DNA of 64,000 nt from Lewinellaceae bacterium (GTDB lineage: Bacteria; Bacteroidota; Bacteroidia; Chitinophagales; Saprospiraceae), in the NCBI GenBank assembly GCA_020636255.1, contig JACJYE010000008.1, forward strand, positions 313,772-377,771. The letters are read 5' to 3'. Made by a program: the position numbers and the translations under genes. A model generated the notes under the pieces. That model was given only the letters and a program-made list of their open reading frames with translations, was not told where the DNA came from and searched no databases. Position 1 is the first letter of the stretch. Every line of letters begins with the position of its first letter. Of this stretch, positions 41,993 through 50,093 are shown one piece after another.

Positions 41993-43606
41993 TCAGTTGT
42001 TCAGTTCTTCCAGGCTGGCAAGGTGGCGTTCGAACATATAACGCGGCGGATCGAAAGTTGCCGCTCCTGCGTTTTCTGCGTAGATATAGTATTCGATGGT
42101 ATTCGCTCCATCGGAGGGCTGAATCACAGCGCCGAATACGCCGTCTTCTGCTTCCCCGTCGTTGTGCTTGCCGTCGTCGCGCATAGGCATGTGCTGGAAG
42201 GCCTCGCCGTCATTGAAGCGATAATACAACACCACGTCTTTCGGGAATTTATCGACATGGGCCTGGATCTTGAAATCCGTGACCCTTTGTGTGGACAGGC
42301 GTTCTCTGCGGGTGACGGCCACATCGCTGATAGCCGGCGGCAGTACGGACAGGAGCTTGTTCTCGCGCAGGTAAGCCGTGCGCGGCCCCATGAGCTCCTG
42401 CAGGCCCGGTATGCGGCTACGGCTGCCGATGGTAGAAGTAAGGCTTGCGTCGAAGTCCTCCATGGAATAATACCGGTTGGAATCCTCTTCGAAGGCTTTT
42501 CTGATCAGCGTTTGCAGCTCCTTGACCCGGCCCACATACTCATCGTGGTGGAAAAAGTCATGGACGATCGATCGGATGTGGGCAAGGTACATCTTCTGGT
42601 ATTTCTCGATGCTCAGCAGGCGGCTTATGAGTGGTTTGGCCGCATTATCGACATGGAGGAGCGGGTTCATCTCCTGCAGCTCTTTCAGCTTGAGGTCGGA
42701 CCCTACGCCGGTATTCTTGTAACTGCCGAAGCAGAGGTTCAGGTCATAGATAATAGGCGTAAACTTTCCCGACGCATCGCGGTAAAGGTAGTAATTCTCG
42801 CTGTAGCGCCCGGTATAACTGCTCAGGTTGTCCAGCACGTTATTGAAGGCCAGCATCCACAGCGCCCGGTCGACGTCGAGTACGCGCTCCACCTCTGCCG
42901 GGCTCTGGTTGAGCACGTAGGTCAGCTCGATAAGGTCGTCCCAGCCCGAATCGGAGAGCAGGACGAAATTGTGAAGGTAACACTTGGCGCTGTTGTCATA
43001 TTGCAGAGAGCCGAACACATCGCTCTTGCAGCCGGAGGGTTCCGGCTCCAGGAGATTGGGGGCGCATTGTACGAAGGTGCCCTTGCTGGTGCCGAAATTG
43101 TGGACGAGGAAAGCATCGTCGATCGGTTCCACATTGACGAAAAGGCCGTAATATTCGCCGTTGACGTACACTTTGGTGTAGTTGGCCCGCGGCGCCGGCA
43201 TGTAATGCCTGGCGATCTCGTAGCCGAACACTTCGCGAACCATACTCGGGTCGCGCAGGGCGCTGGAAAGGGTTACCTGGCGCTGCCCCTGGTAGTTCTG
43301 TTCCTTGTCAATAAAATTGAGCTTGATATACAGGCTGTTGCGCTTGCTGCCCGGTTGGAAAGACCTGGCGCCCCGGTAGCGCACCCCGATGTCGTTGAAT
43401 TTCTGGCCATTGATCTCGATCGAGCCCAGCAAAAGGCCTTCTCCGTTGAAGCGGAGAGAATCCAGGACATACCGCCAGTTATCCTGTTCAAACTTGATCT
43501 TGATCTCCTGAATCGTATTTACGTCGTAAAAGTCAGCCTGAGCCCATACGAGAGAGGATGGCCCCAGGATCATGAGGCTCCATAAGATCAGTATGTTTCT
43601 TTTCAT
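41993..43606 (-). CDS. secreted CotH-kinase family protein, paralogue B (537 aa)
   Basis: Signal peptide MKRNILILWSLMILGPSSL, then VWAQ. The CotH core is complete: IKIKFEQDNWRYVLDSLRF, FNDIGVRYRGARSF, VTLSSALRDPSMVREVFGYE, VYVNGEYYGLFVNVEP, WMLAFNNVLDNLSSYTG, ENYYLYRDASGKF and PIIYDLNLCFG. At one conserved position it has NLSSYTG where paralogue A has NLDSYTG, and YDLN instead of WDLN. The C-terminal part again forms a beta domain (TIEYYIYAENAGAATF). The two proteins align throughout, so the pair arose by tandem duplication. Confidence 0.92.
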   Translation of the reverse strand: MKRNILILWSLMILGPSSLVWAQADFYDVNTIQEIKIKFEQDNWRYVLDSLRFNGEGLLLGSIEINGQKFNDIGVRYRGARSFQPGSKRNSLYIKLNFIDKEQNYQGQRQVTLSSALRDPSMVREVFGYEIARHYMPAPRANYTKVYVNGEYYGLFVNVEPIDDAFLVHNFGTSKGTFVQCAPNLLEPEPSGCKSDVFGSLQYDNSAKCYLHNFVLLSDSGWDDLIELTYVLNQSPAEVERVLDVDRALWMLAFNNVLDNLSSYTGRYSENYYLYRDASGKFTPIIYDLNLCFGSYKNTGVGSDLKLKELQEMNPLLHVDNAAKPLISRLLSIEKYQKMYLAHIRSIVHDFFHHDEYVGRVKELQTLIRKAFEEDSNRYYSMEDFDASLTSTIGSRSRIPGLQELMGPRTAYLRENKLLSVLPPAISDVAVTRRERLSTQRVTDFKIQAHVDKFPKDVVLYYRFNDGEAFQHMPMRDDGKHNDGEAEDGVFGAVIQPSDGANTIEYYIYAENAGAATFDPPRYMFERHLASLEELNN

Positions 43607-43819
43607 ATTAGGATAGATGTGATTTCAGGATTACTATAAATAAAAATTCTTGCGATGCAATATTAATAAATTTTCCTCAGCCCACTGCCCTGGCCCTTTT
43701 CGTTTCACGAAAGCAATAACGATTTTTTGGCCGGTGTATTTCACCTGCTCTTAACACAACTATTTTTTTCTCATATTACTAAGTTGCTGGCCGGTGAATG
43801 CCGGGTTATGCCCTCCTCC

Positions 43820-44041
43820 TCAGGCCATCATCTGCATGATATGCAGCACGATATTGACCAGCGTGATAGCCACCAGGGCCAGAGCTGCCAGGCGAAGCCA
43901 CCAGCCATTGCGCTGTCGAAAGGCCTCGGCGCGCTGACGCGCCCCGGGGTCGTTGGTTTTCATCCGCCCAATGGCAAAAAGGTAAATGTATACGCCTATG
44001 GACAGGAAAATGAACTCTAACAATAATCCCAGGTACTCCAT
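43820..44041 (-). CDS. small two-helix membrane protein (73 aa)
   Basis: ATG 44041 gives a 73-residue protein with two membrane helices, YLGLLLEFIFLSIGVYIYLF and WWLRLAALALVAITLVNIVL, joined by a basic loop (RMKTNDPGARQRAEAFRQRN). I do not recognise the family. A frame that continues 35 codons upstream overlaps the asparaginase-like gene's end and is not used. It follows that gene by 55 bp on the same strand. Confidence 0.7.
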   Translation of the reverse strand: MEYLGLLLEFIFLSIGVYIYLFAIGRMKTNDPGARQRAEAFRQRNGWWLRLAALALVAITLVNIVLHIMQMMA

Positions 44042-44096
44042 ATATGTGTATTGCGTAATGTTAACCTTTACCAGGCGCCGAACAAGCGCATAGCGC

Positions 44097-44591
44097 CTAC
44101 CCTCCCAATTCCTCAAAAAAGCCCGTCTTGGTATTTTTCCGCACATTGTCCCAGTGGAAATACCGTCCGTTCATCGCCACAAAAACGTCGTGGGGAAGGA
44201 TCTGGACAAAGGCCAGCGCACTGCCCAGATTGAAAAAGCCGTCGGACGAAGTCCCGAAAGCGTAAGGGATCATAGCCCCCGTCAGTACGATGGACTTATC
44301 GGTAATTCCCGCTGATGCCAGGTATTTTGCAGTCTGGACGATCGTATCTGTCCCATGTGTAATGAGTATCCTGTCGTGTGGGCTGCGGCGACAATTATAG
44401 GCGATGATCTCCCGGTCTTCATCGCGCATCTCCAGGCTGTCCACCATCATCAGGGTCTTAACGTCTATTTCGAGGGTGCAGCGCCCCCGCTCGAACATGC
44501 TGGGCAGGTGCGTATCCTTGAAATAGAGGTTGCCGGTGATATAGTTATACTCTTTATCAAAAGTGCCTCCGGTGACAAATACCTGGATCAT
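44097..44591 (-). CDS. short asparaginase-like protein, N-terminal domain only (164 aa)
   Basis: It has the two hallmark segments of type I/II asparaginases: FVTGGTFDKEY with the nucleophile Thr, and LITHGTDTIVQTA with the second Thr/Asp/Lys-region triplet, then GAMIPYAFGTSSDG. At 164 aa it holds only the larger N-terminal domain; the C-terminal domain of classical asparaginases (about 120 more residues) is absent. Such one-domain proteins are found in many bacteria, and whether they hydrolyse asparagine is not clear. ATG 44591 fits the family start (MIQVFVTGGTFD). Confidence 0.88.
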   Translation of the reverse strand: MIQVFVTGGTFDKEYNYITGNLYFKDTHLPSMFERGRCTLEIDVKTLMMVDSLEMRDEDREIIAYNCRRSPHDRILITHGTDTIVQTAKYLASAGITDKSIVLTGAMIPYAFGTSSDGFFNLGSALAFVQILPHDVFVAMNGRYFHWDNVRKNTKTGFFEELGG

Positions 44592-44670
44592 GGCTGGATG
44601 GGCTTTGTTCTGCGTTCTGCGTTGTCGGCCAACGGCCTTTTGTAAGGCAAGTATAATCATTTAAAAGCGT

Positions 44671-44704
44671 AAATGGGTAAATGCCTCACGGCATTTACCC
44701 ATTT
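44671..44704. terminator. perfect 15-bp hairpin after the inactive M16 gene
   Basis: AAATGGGTAAATGCC and its exact complement around a TCAC loop. It lies 35 bp past the M16 stop on the minus strand; the following T-rich stretch (CTTTT) is short, so termination may be partial. Confidence 0.6.
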
Positions 44705-44738
44705 GAACCTTATCTTCACCGAAGCCCGGCCAGGCGGA

Positions 44739-46838
44739 TCATTCCACCTCGAAGATGCTATCGTCGAGCCCTTTGTTGATCTCTACGGATTCCACCTTCA
44801 GGGTGATGGGGAATGGCCCCATGCCTGCCGACTTGAGCTCGTAGGGCACCCGGATGCCATCGGTTTCCCGGTAGTCGCCATAATCGTTGGTGACCGTTAC
44901 CTTTTCATCACCCGGGCCCGCTTGCGTAGCTACCGTCCGGGCCTTCAGGCCGGTTTCGACGTCGAAATATTCTGTTGCCGTATTCCCGCCAGGATAGGTT
45001 ATATCAACCCGGTAGGCCTTTTTGCCGTCGAGGGCCTCTATGCCGGCCAATGTCAGGGTATATCCCTTTTTACCGTACTCCATTTCCGGAAATAGCAGGG
45101 CCTGCTGCTTCATGGCTTCCAGAGCTTCCCCTTCCATTTTCTGCTCTGAGCCCATCGCATTGACCATGCCCTGCTCGCCGTCGAAGCGGGTGGTGTTGAG
45201 GGCCATGCCGTTCATCGTGACCTCCATCAGCATTTTATTGGGGGCCTTGCGCTGCATTTTCATTTCCATGGACATGCCCTGTACCGTAGTAGTCATGTTG
45301 AAGGTGATATCCTGCACTTTTGATGCCTGGCTGCGCCCGCCTATGGCGTTAAGGTAATTGTCTACGACATCCATGGCTGTGAGGCCTTCCGGGAGTTCAT
45401 CCGCTTCTTCTTTGATAGGGTTGCCCTCCACGTCAAAGAAATGGACTTTTCCGTCACCGGACAGGCCGGCGAGCTTATCGGCCACCTCGTCCTTATTGCC
45501 CACCACGACGATATGCGACTGGCCGGGCAGCAGGTACTGGCGGGCGCCTTTGATGACGTCTTCGGGCGTCAGCGCCGACGTCTTTTCCAGGTATGTGGCG
45601 TAATAATCCTGGGGCAGCTTATAACGCGCCGTGTTCAGGGCGAAGGAAGCCACCTGCTGCGGCCGCTCCAGCGCACGGGCAAACTTACCATAGATATAAT
45701 TCTTGATGCTGGCCAGCTCCGCGTCCGCCACCGGTTCCTCGCGAAGGCGGTTCATCTCGTACAGGAACTGTACAATGGCACTGTCCGTCACCTCATTGCG
45801 TACGCTGCCGCCTGCCGAGAAATAACCGATATAAGGGTCGCTCATGAGCGTGGAGGTCACGCCATAGGAATACCCTTTGTCTTCGCGTATATTACCATTG
45901 AGGCGGCTGCCCAGCAGGCCGGGGTCGCCGAGAATAGTATTGACCATATTGGCGACGATAGCATCCTGCGTGCCCGGCTTGAGGTTGACCGGGTAAGTGA
46001 CGCGGATGGAGGACTGCACGGCGCCGGGTTTGTCAACGAAGTCAACCTGGGCTTTCGCCGGGGCCTCCGGCCGTACGTAAAATTCTTTGTTCACCTCTCC
46101 TTTTTCCCACTTGCCGAAGTATTTCTCAGCGGCCTTTTTAGCATCCTCCAGCTTAACATCACCGACGATGGCCAGGAACGAAATATTGGGCTTAAAGTAG
46201 GTATCATAATACGCTTTGCAGCGCTCTGCGGTAATGCTCTGCAGGCTCTTTTCCGTAATGATCTCCCCGTAAGGGTGGCCTTTGCCATAACGCAGGACAT
46301 CCGAGAGGTTATCGGCGACGAAGTCGGCCCTGTCTTTCTGGTAGGCCAGGTTCGACAGGCGCTGCTTCTGTACCTTGGCGAATTCCTCTTCGGGGAAAGT
46401 GGGGTTGAGCAGCACATCCGACATCACTTCCAGCAACTTGTCCTGGTGCTTGGCGAGGCAGGCGCCGTAGAGGCCGCCCTCATCAGAAGAAAAATCGGCG
46501 CCTATAAAATCGATGGTTGCATCGATCTGCGCCTTGGTGCGGGTTTTCGTGCCCCGGCTGATCAACTCGCCCGCCAGTTCGGAGGCGCCGGCAAATTCCC
46601 CTTCTTTTATAGGTGGCACGTCGGCCAGCAGCTGAAAGGAGACCCTCGGCAGCTTATGGTTTTCCACTACAATAACCTGCAGGCCGTTGTCGAGCGCAAA
46701 CTGCTCGTAATGGCCCATATCGATGCGGGGCGCCGGCCCTGCTGCAGGCGCATTTTTCCTGAAGTCGTCATTCTGAGCCCAAAGCCCCTGAAAAGCGCAT
46801 AAGGCCAGCAATAAAAAAAGGAAACGAGTATTTCTCAT
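44739..46838 (-). CDS. M16 family peptidase-like protein, catalytically inactive, with extra C-terminal domain (699 aa)
   Basis: Signal peptide MRNTRFLFLLLALCAFQGLW, then AQ. Residues 40-450 are two M16 (insulinase/pitrilysin-like) domains: FALDNGLQVIVVENHKLPR and YPVNLKPGTQDAIVANMV mark them. Where active enzymes have HxxEH, the aligned stretch is SELAGELISRGT, so the zinc site is missing. The last 220 residues are a separate LolA-like lipoprotein-sorting domain (VVDNYLNAIGGRSQASKV, FDGEQGMVNAMG, TEYFDVETGLKAR). It lies 56 bp after an active M16 gene; such active/inactive pairs form heterodimers as in bacterial PqqF-like and mitochondrial MPP enzymes. The C-terminal domain is unusual for the pair. 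Confidence 0.92.
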   Translation of the reverse strand: MRNTRFLFLLLALCAFQGLWAQNDDFRKNAPAAGPAPRIDMGHYEQFALDNGLQVIVVENHKLPRVSFQLLADVPPIKEGEFAGASELAGELISRGTKTRTKAQIDATIDFIGADFSSDEGGLYGACLAKHQDKLLEVMSDVLLNPTFPEEEFAKVQKQRLSNLAYQKDRADFVADNLSDVLRYGKGHPYGEIITEKSLQSITAERCKAYYDTYFKPNISFLAIVGDVKLEDAKKAAEKYFGKWEKGEVNKEFYVRPEAPAKAQVDFVDKPGAVQSSIRVTYPVNLKPGTQDAIVANMVNTILGDPGLLGSRLNGNIREDKGYSYGVTSTLMSDPYIGYFSAGGSVRNEVTDSAIVQFLYEMNRLREEPVADAELASIKNYIYGKFARALERPQQVASFALNTARYKLPQDYYATYLEKTSALTPEDVIKGARQYLLPGQSHIVVVGNKDEVADKLAGLSGDGKVHFFDVEGNPIKEEADELPEGLTAMDVVDNYLNAIGGRSQASKVQDITFNMTTTVQGMSMEMKMQRKAPNKMLMEVTMNGMALNTTRFDGEQGMVNAMGSEQKMEGEALEAMKQQALLFPEMEYGKKGYTLTLAGIEALDGKKAYRVDITYPGGNTATEYFDVETGLKARTVATQAGPGDEKVTVTNDYGDYRETDGIRVPYELKSAGMGPFPITLKVESVEINKGLDDSIFEVE

Positions 46839-46894
46839 TTTTTCAGATTTCTTGGTTTATAAATACACTCTTCACGCCGAATGCCCACGGCCGG

Positions 46895-48223
46895 CTAAGG
46901 CTGGCTCGGCCTGGGCAGGTAGTACAGCACCACCCTGTTGTCCTTGGTGAAGTACTTCCGGGCCACCCGCTGGATATCCTCCTTCGTCACTTTCATATAT
47001 TTATCGATCTCTGTATTGATGAGGTTGGCGTCGCCATACAGCACGGCGTAGGTGGCCAGGTTATTGGCAATGCCGAACATCGTAGCGTTATCGCTGATGA
47101 AGCTGCTTTCGATCTGGTTGCGCAGCTTCTGGAACTCATCTTCGGTGATGCCGTCTTTCTGTACCTTCCCGATCTCGGCATGGATAGCGTTCTCCAGGGC
47201 CTGCGGGTCCTGGCCGGCGTTGGCAATGGCATAGGCCAGCGCAAAGCTGGGCCCCTCGCGCTGGTAGGCGATATTGCCGACCTGAATGGCGAGCTGCTGC
47301 TCGTCAACCAATGCCTTCTGGAGGCGCGAACTTTGCCCTTCCGACAGCAGTTGCGTCAGCATGCTCACAGCGTAGAAATCATCGGCGCCGATAGCCGGGG
47401 TGCGGTAAGCTTCAAAGACCCCCGGCAGCTGAACGCGGTCGAAGATCGTATCGCGCACCTCGCCGCCCAGCGGCGGCTCCTCGATATTGGGGCGGTAAAT
47501 AGGCTGTTCCCTTTTGGGAATATCCTTGAAGTATTTCGAAACCGCTTCCCGGGCCTGCCGGGGTTCAAAATCACCTGCAATGACGATCACCGCGTTGTTG
47601 GGCACATAAAATTCGCGGTAGAACTTCACGTAGTCCGCCTCGGTAGCTGCATTGAGATGGTCCATCGACCCGATCGTCTGCCACTGGTAGGGGTGTTTGC
47701 GGTACATGCGCTTCAGGATCTCGCGCTGATAGGAGCCGTAAGGACGGTTGTCGTAGCGCTGCCGCATCTCTTCCTTGACCACCTCGCGCTGCGTCTCTAC
47801 GCCTTTCTGGTCTACCTTGGCGTGCAACATGCGCTCCGATTCCAGCCACAGGCCCAGGGAGAGCTGGTTGGATGGCAGGATCTCAAAGTAGCAGGTGTTA
47901 TCGGCAGTGGTGTAGGCATTGAGCGTCCCACCGGCATTCTGGATGTATTTGTCGAATTCGCCGCGTTCGATATTATCGGAACCTTCGAAGAGGAGGTGCT
48001 CGAAGAAGTGGGCAAAACCCGTACGTTTGGGGTCTTCGTTCTTGGACCCCACATGGTACATGACGGCAATGGCAACAATAGGCGTGCTCTTATCCTGATG
48101 CAGGATTACCCGCAGGCCGTTGTCCAGCGTATATTGTTCGAACGCAATGCGGCCTTCCTGGCCATTGGCCGTCACCAGGCCGAAGCCAAAGAGCGATAGC
48201 CATGCTAAAACCTTAAACCTCAT
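46895..48223 (-). CDS. M16 family zinc peptidase, catalytic subunit (442 aa)
   Basis: ATG 48223 gives a signal peptide (MRFKVLAWLSLFGFGLVTANG). The zinc motif HxxEH is intact in GFAHFFEHLLFEGSDN, with the third ligand Glu in VVKEEMRQRYDN about 75 residues later. Other family segments are YTLDNGLRVILHQDKSTP, GGTLNAYTTADNTCYFE, and FYVPNNAVIVIAGDFEP. The length is that of a two-domain subunit. It is followed by the inactive partner gene and probably forms a periplasmic dimer with it. An in-frame TTG eight codons upstream is less likely. Confidence 0.95.
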   Translation of the reverse strand: MRFKVLAWLSLFGFGLVTANGQEGRIAFEQYTLDNGLRVILHQDKSTPIVAIAVMYHVGSKNEDPKRTGFAHFFEHLLFEGSDNIERGEFDKYIQNAGGTLNAYTTADNTCYFEILPSNQLSLGLWLESERMLHAKVDQKGVETQREVVKEEMRQRYDNRPYGSYQREILKRMYRKHPYQWQTIGSMDHLNAATEADYVKFYREFYVPNNAVIVIAGDFEPRQAREAVSKYFKDIPKREQPIYRPNIEEPPLGGEVRDTIFDRVQLPGVFEAYRTPAIGADDFYAVSMLTQLLSEGQSSRLQKALVDEQQLAIQVGNIAYQREGPSFALAYAIANAGQDPQALENAIHAEIGKVQKDGITEDEFQKLRNQIESSFISDNATMFGIANNLATYAVLYGDANLINTEIDKYMKVTKEDIQRVARKYFTKDNRVVLYYLPRPSQP

Positions 48224-48570
48224 ATTCGGTAATATTTTGGTGAGCAAAAAAAAAACAGGGATGCAATGGGCTGGAAAGCAGGATACCGTAAGGGGCGCCT
48301 GCTGGTACCCGGCCCAAGCGCCTCCACGTTAATGCGGTTCATTTATCATTCCGCGAAAATGGGAAATAATTTCCCAACATCACATTCGATAAGAGGAATA
48401 TTGCAACGCTATAGACTAAAATTACTGGCCCAAGGATAAATGTGCGGGGTAAAAGTTGCCAAATGGGGGTGTAACAAACGAAGACACCACCCCTTTTCGA
48501 TGCGGGGTGGCGCCGAATTTATCTGCCACAGAGGGGGCCGGAAGCCCGAATGCGGGGCTTTCCCGGCGGA
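48224..48570. other. 347-bp spacer with hairpins, no gene
   Basis: No credible ORF. Two hairpins are seen near the YkuK stop: CCACCCC/GGGGTGG (48487-48510) and a bulged GCCGG..GCCC / GGGGC..CCGGC pair (48537-48570), probably terminator structures for the leftward YkuK-like gene. The middle part (48330-48430) is AT-rich. Confidence 0.5.
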
Positions 48571-49041
48571 TCATACTACCTTATCCGCACAGGAAGAACT
48601 CGCAAAGGCCTCGGGCTTGGCTTTGAACACAAACCCCATTCCGAGGATGTAACCCATGGCTTCTTTGAGTGCAGTATTGGACTGAAAGTGCGGGTCTGTG
48701 TTGATGTCGGCGTGTACTTCCAATGCGACATCGTGCTGGTCGAGCAGGTCGCACAGGCCGTAAGCCACTTCAACGGATTTGGCCACTTCCAGTATCATGC
48801 GCTCGCGCAGGCCCATTCGGGCACTCTCCCTGGAGTTGGAAATGAACATGAACCCGCCCTTTTTCTCACGCAGGAAAACGATCACGGTGGCAAATTCCAC
48901 CACGCCGTTGCGCACCTGAGAGTCGGAGCCGATACATACTTTGAGCTTGTGGCCGAGCTTCCTTTCCCGCAGTATGGCTTCTTCCACCGCAGCTTTGATC
49001 GGCAATTCGATCGGCTGGCCGTTGAGCTTTCTCCATTTCAT
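48571..49041 (-). CDS. YkuK-like ribonuclease H-like fold protein (DUF458, 156 aa)
   Basis: The pattern VCIGSDSQVRNGVVEFATVI with an early Asp, then MILEVAKSVEVAYGL, LEVHADINTDPHFQSN and YILGMGFVFKAKPEAFASS, matches the DUF458/YkuK family, predicted to adopt an RNase H-like fold. The function is unknown; YkuK is linked to stress and sporulation contexts in Bacillus. The C-terminal SSCADKVV tail is also typical. It is single, with its own predicted promoter. Confidence 0.88.
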   Translation of the reverse strand: MKWRKLNGQPIELPIKAAVEEAILRERKLGHKLKVCIGSDSQVRNGVVEFATVIVFLREKKGGFMFISNSRESARMGLRERMILEVAKSVEVAYGLCDLLDQHDVALEVHADINTDPHFQSNTALKEAMGYILGMGFVFKAKPEAFASSSCADKVV

Positions 49042-49112
49042 CGCATTAACTGATTTTTGCTAAAAATATAAATTTGCCAACACAAAATCGTATGGAATTA
49101 ATAAAATTAAAC

Positions 49113-49144
49113 CAAATTTAATTTTCAATTAATAATTCCTTAAA
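49113..49144 (-). promoter_or_regulatory. predicted promoter of the YkuK-like gene
   Basis: On the minus strand TTTA (49144-49141), 20 nt, then an exact TAAATTTG (49120-49113), 72 nt before the start codon. On the plus strand another TAAATTTG lies at 49069-49076 and may serve the divergent cyclotransferase-like gene. Confidence 0.45.
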
Positions 49145-49207
49145 CACTTGGAGCCGGCAGGAAGGTTCCCAAACCCAAATTTTTTTACCACATAAAAAGG
49201 CCTTGGT

Positions 49208-49801
49208 ATGCTCTTTGTTTATGGCACCCTCTTATCCGGCATCACGTCAAATATTGCCGGCTTTTTACACCGCAACAGCCGCCTGATAGGCCAGGCCTCC
49301 GTGCCGGGGCGCTTGTACGACCTGGGCCATTACCCCGGGCTGTGGCATAGCCCCGCAAGCACGCGCACAACCTATGGCGAGCTGCTGGAACTCTACCAAC
49401 CGGAGCTTACGCTGCAGGCTCTCGACAGCTATGAAGGCATCGGCGAACACGGTGCCGAAGTAACGGAGTTTGCAAGGGAATGGATTGTGGCCCGCCTAAG
49501 CAACGGGCGTGAAGTACACTGCTGGTGTTATGTGCTTACTTTCCTACCTGCCCGGGCATTTTTTACACCGGCTGCCCTTTTTGTATTTCTTGCAGCATTT
49601 TTTCTTATCCTTTGCCACCACTACAGGAAGCGGGAAAGCGAGGCGCAGGGCCGTAGGATCGGTATCAATGCGGGTCCTGTGTTTCTGCATGTTCTTTTGC
49701 GCTTGGAATATACTGCCGCAGGAACGACGCTGGCAGGTGTTTTATTTTTAACTGATCTAAATAACGACAAAGATAATACTCAGGCATTAACCAGGAGGTA
49801 A
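49208..49801 (+). CDS. gamma-glutamylcyclotransferase (AIG2)-like protein with abnormal C-terminus (197 aa)
   Basis: Residues 1-112 are a typical GGCT/AIG2 domain: LFVYGTLLSG at the start, SVPGRLYDLGHYPGL, YGELLEL and the catalytic Glu in LDSYEGIGEH, ending VHCWCYVL. Family members then have a short closing strand and stop at about 120-130 residues. Here the frame instead runs 80 more codons through sequence with no family similarity (ARAFFTPAALFVFLAAFFLI). That extension is fully antisense to a small gene at 49544-49690. Most likely the true 3' end was lost by recombination near 49540, and the tail is read-through. The protein may still fold but could be inactive. Confidence 0.72.
   Translation: MLFVYGTLLSGITSNIAGFLHRNSRLIGQASVPGRLYDLGHYPGLWHSPASTRTTYGELLELYQPELTLQALDSYEGIGEHGAEVTEFAREWIVARLSNGREVHCWCYVLTFLPARAFFTPAALFVFLAAFFLILCHHYRKRESEAQGRRIGINAGPVFLHVLLRLEYTAAGTTLAGVLFLTDLNNDKDNTQALTRR
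49544..49690 (-). CDS. 48-residue Cys/Lys-rich small protein (CCKKYKKG...CKKCP tail)
   Basis: The ATG at 49690 opens a 48-codon frame ending at TAG (49546-49544). The first half (MQKHRTRIDTDPTALRLAFP) is ordinary; the second is a strongly basic tail, DKKKCCKKYKKGSRCKKCPG, with four Cys in a CC-x8-C-x2-C spacing. A tail of this make-up would be very unlikely by chance on an antisense frame. I recall similar Lys/Cys-rich tails in small Bacteroidota hypotheticals, but cannot verify it here. The spacing suggests a small zinc or iron-sulphur site, or a nucleic-acid-binding tail. The stop codon upstream (TAA) leaves no other start. Confidence 0.65.
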   Translation of the reverse strand: MQKHRTRIDTDPTALRLAFPLPVVVAKDKKKCCKKYKKGSRCKKCPGR

Positions 49802-50093
49802 GAAAAATCACCCTCGTCCCTGTTTTATTCCTACGATGGGGTGATAAAAGTCAACCCGCACATTTCCCATTTTTTAAACTCTGTTTATCAACCACTTATA
49901 TACCTATCTCACAGGCCGGCCGCCACTTAGTCAGCTTGCCCTTTTTACTAAGGGCAGGAAGGGAAGCCATTGTATTCAACTATTTTTCCGATCAGAATAT
50001 AGCTCTGTTATCACACTATTTGGTGAGATAAAATTTTAGCTATCTGCTGTTCATTGGCCAATTATTCTAACCTGTTTTTTAAAACCCTAATGT

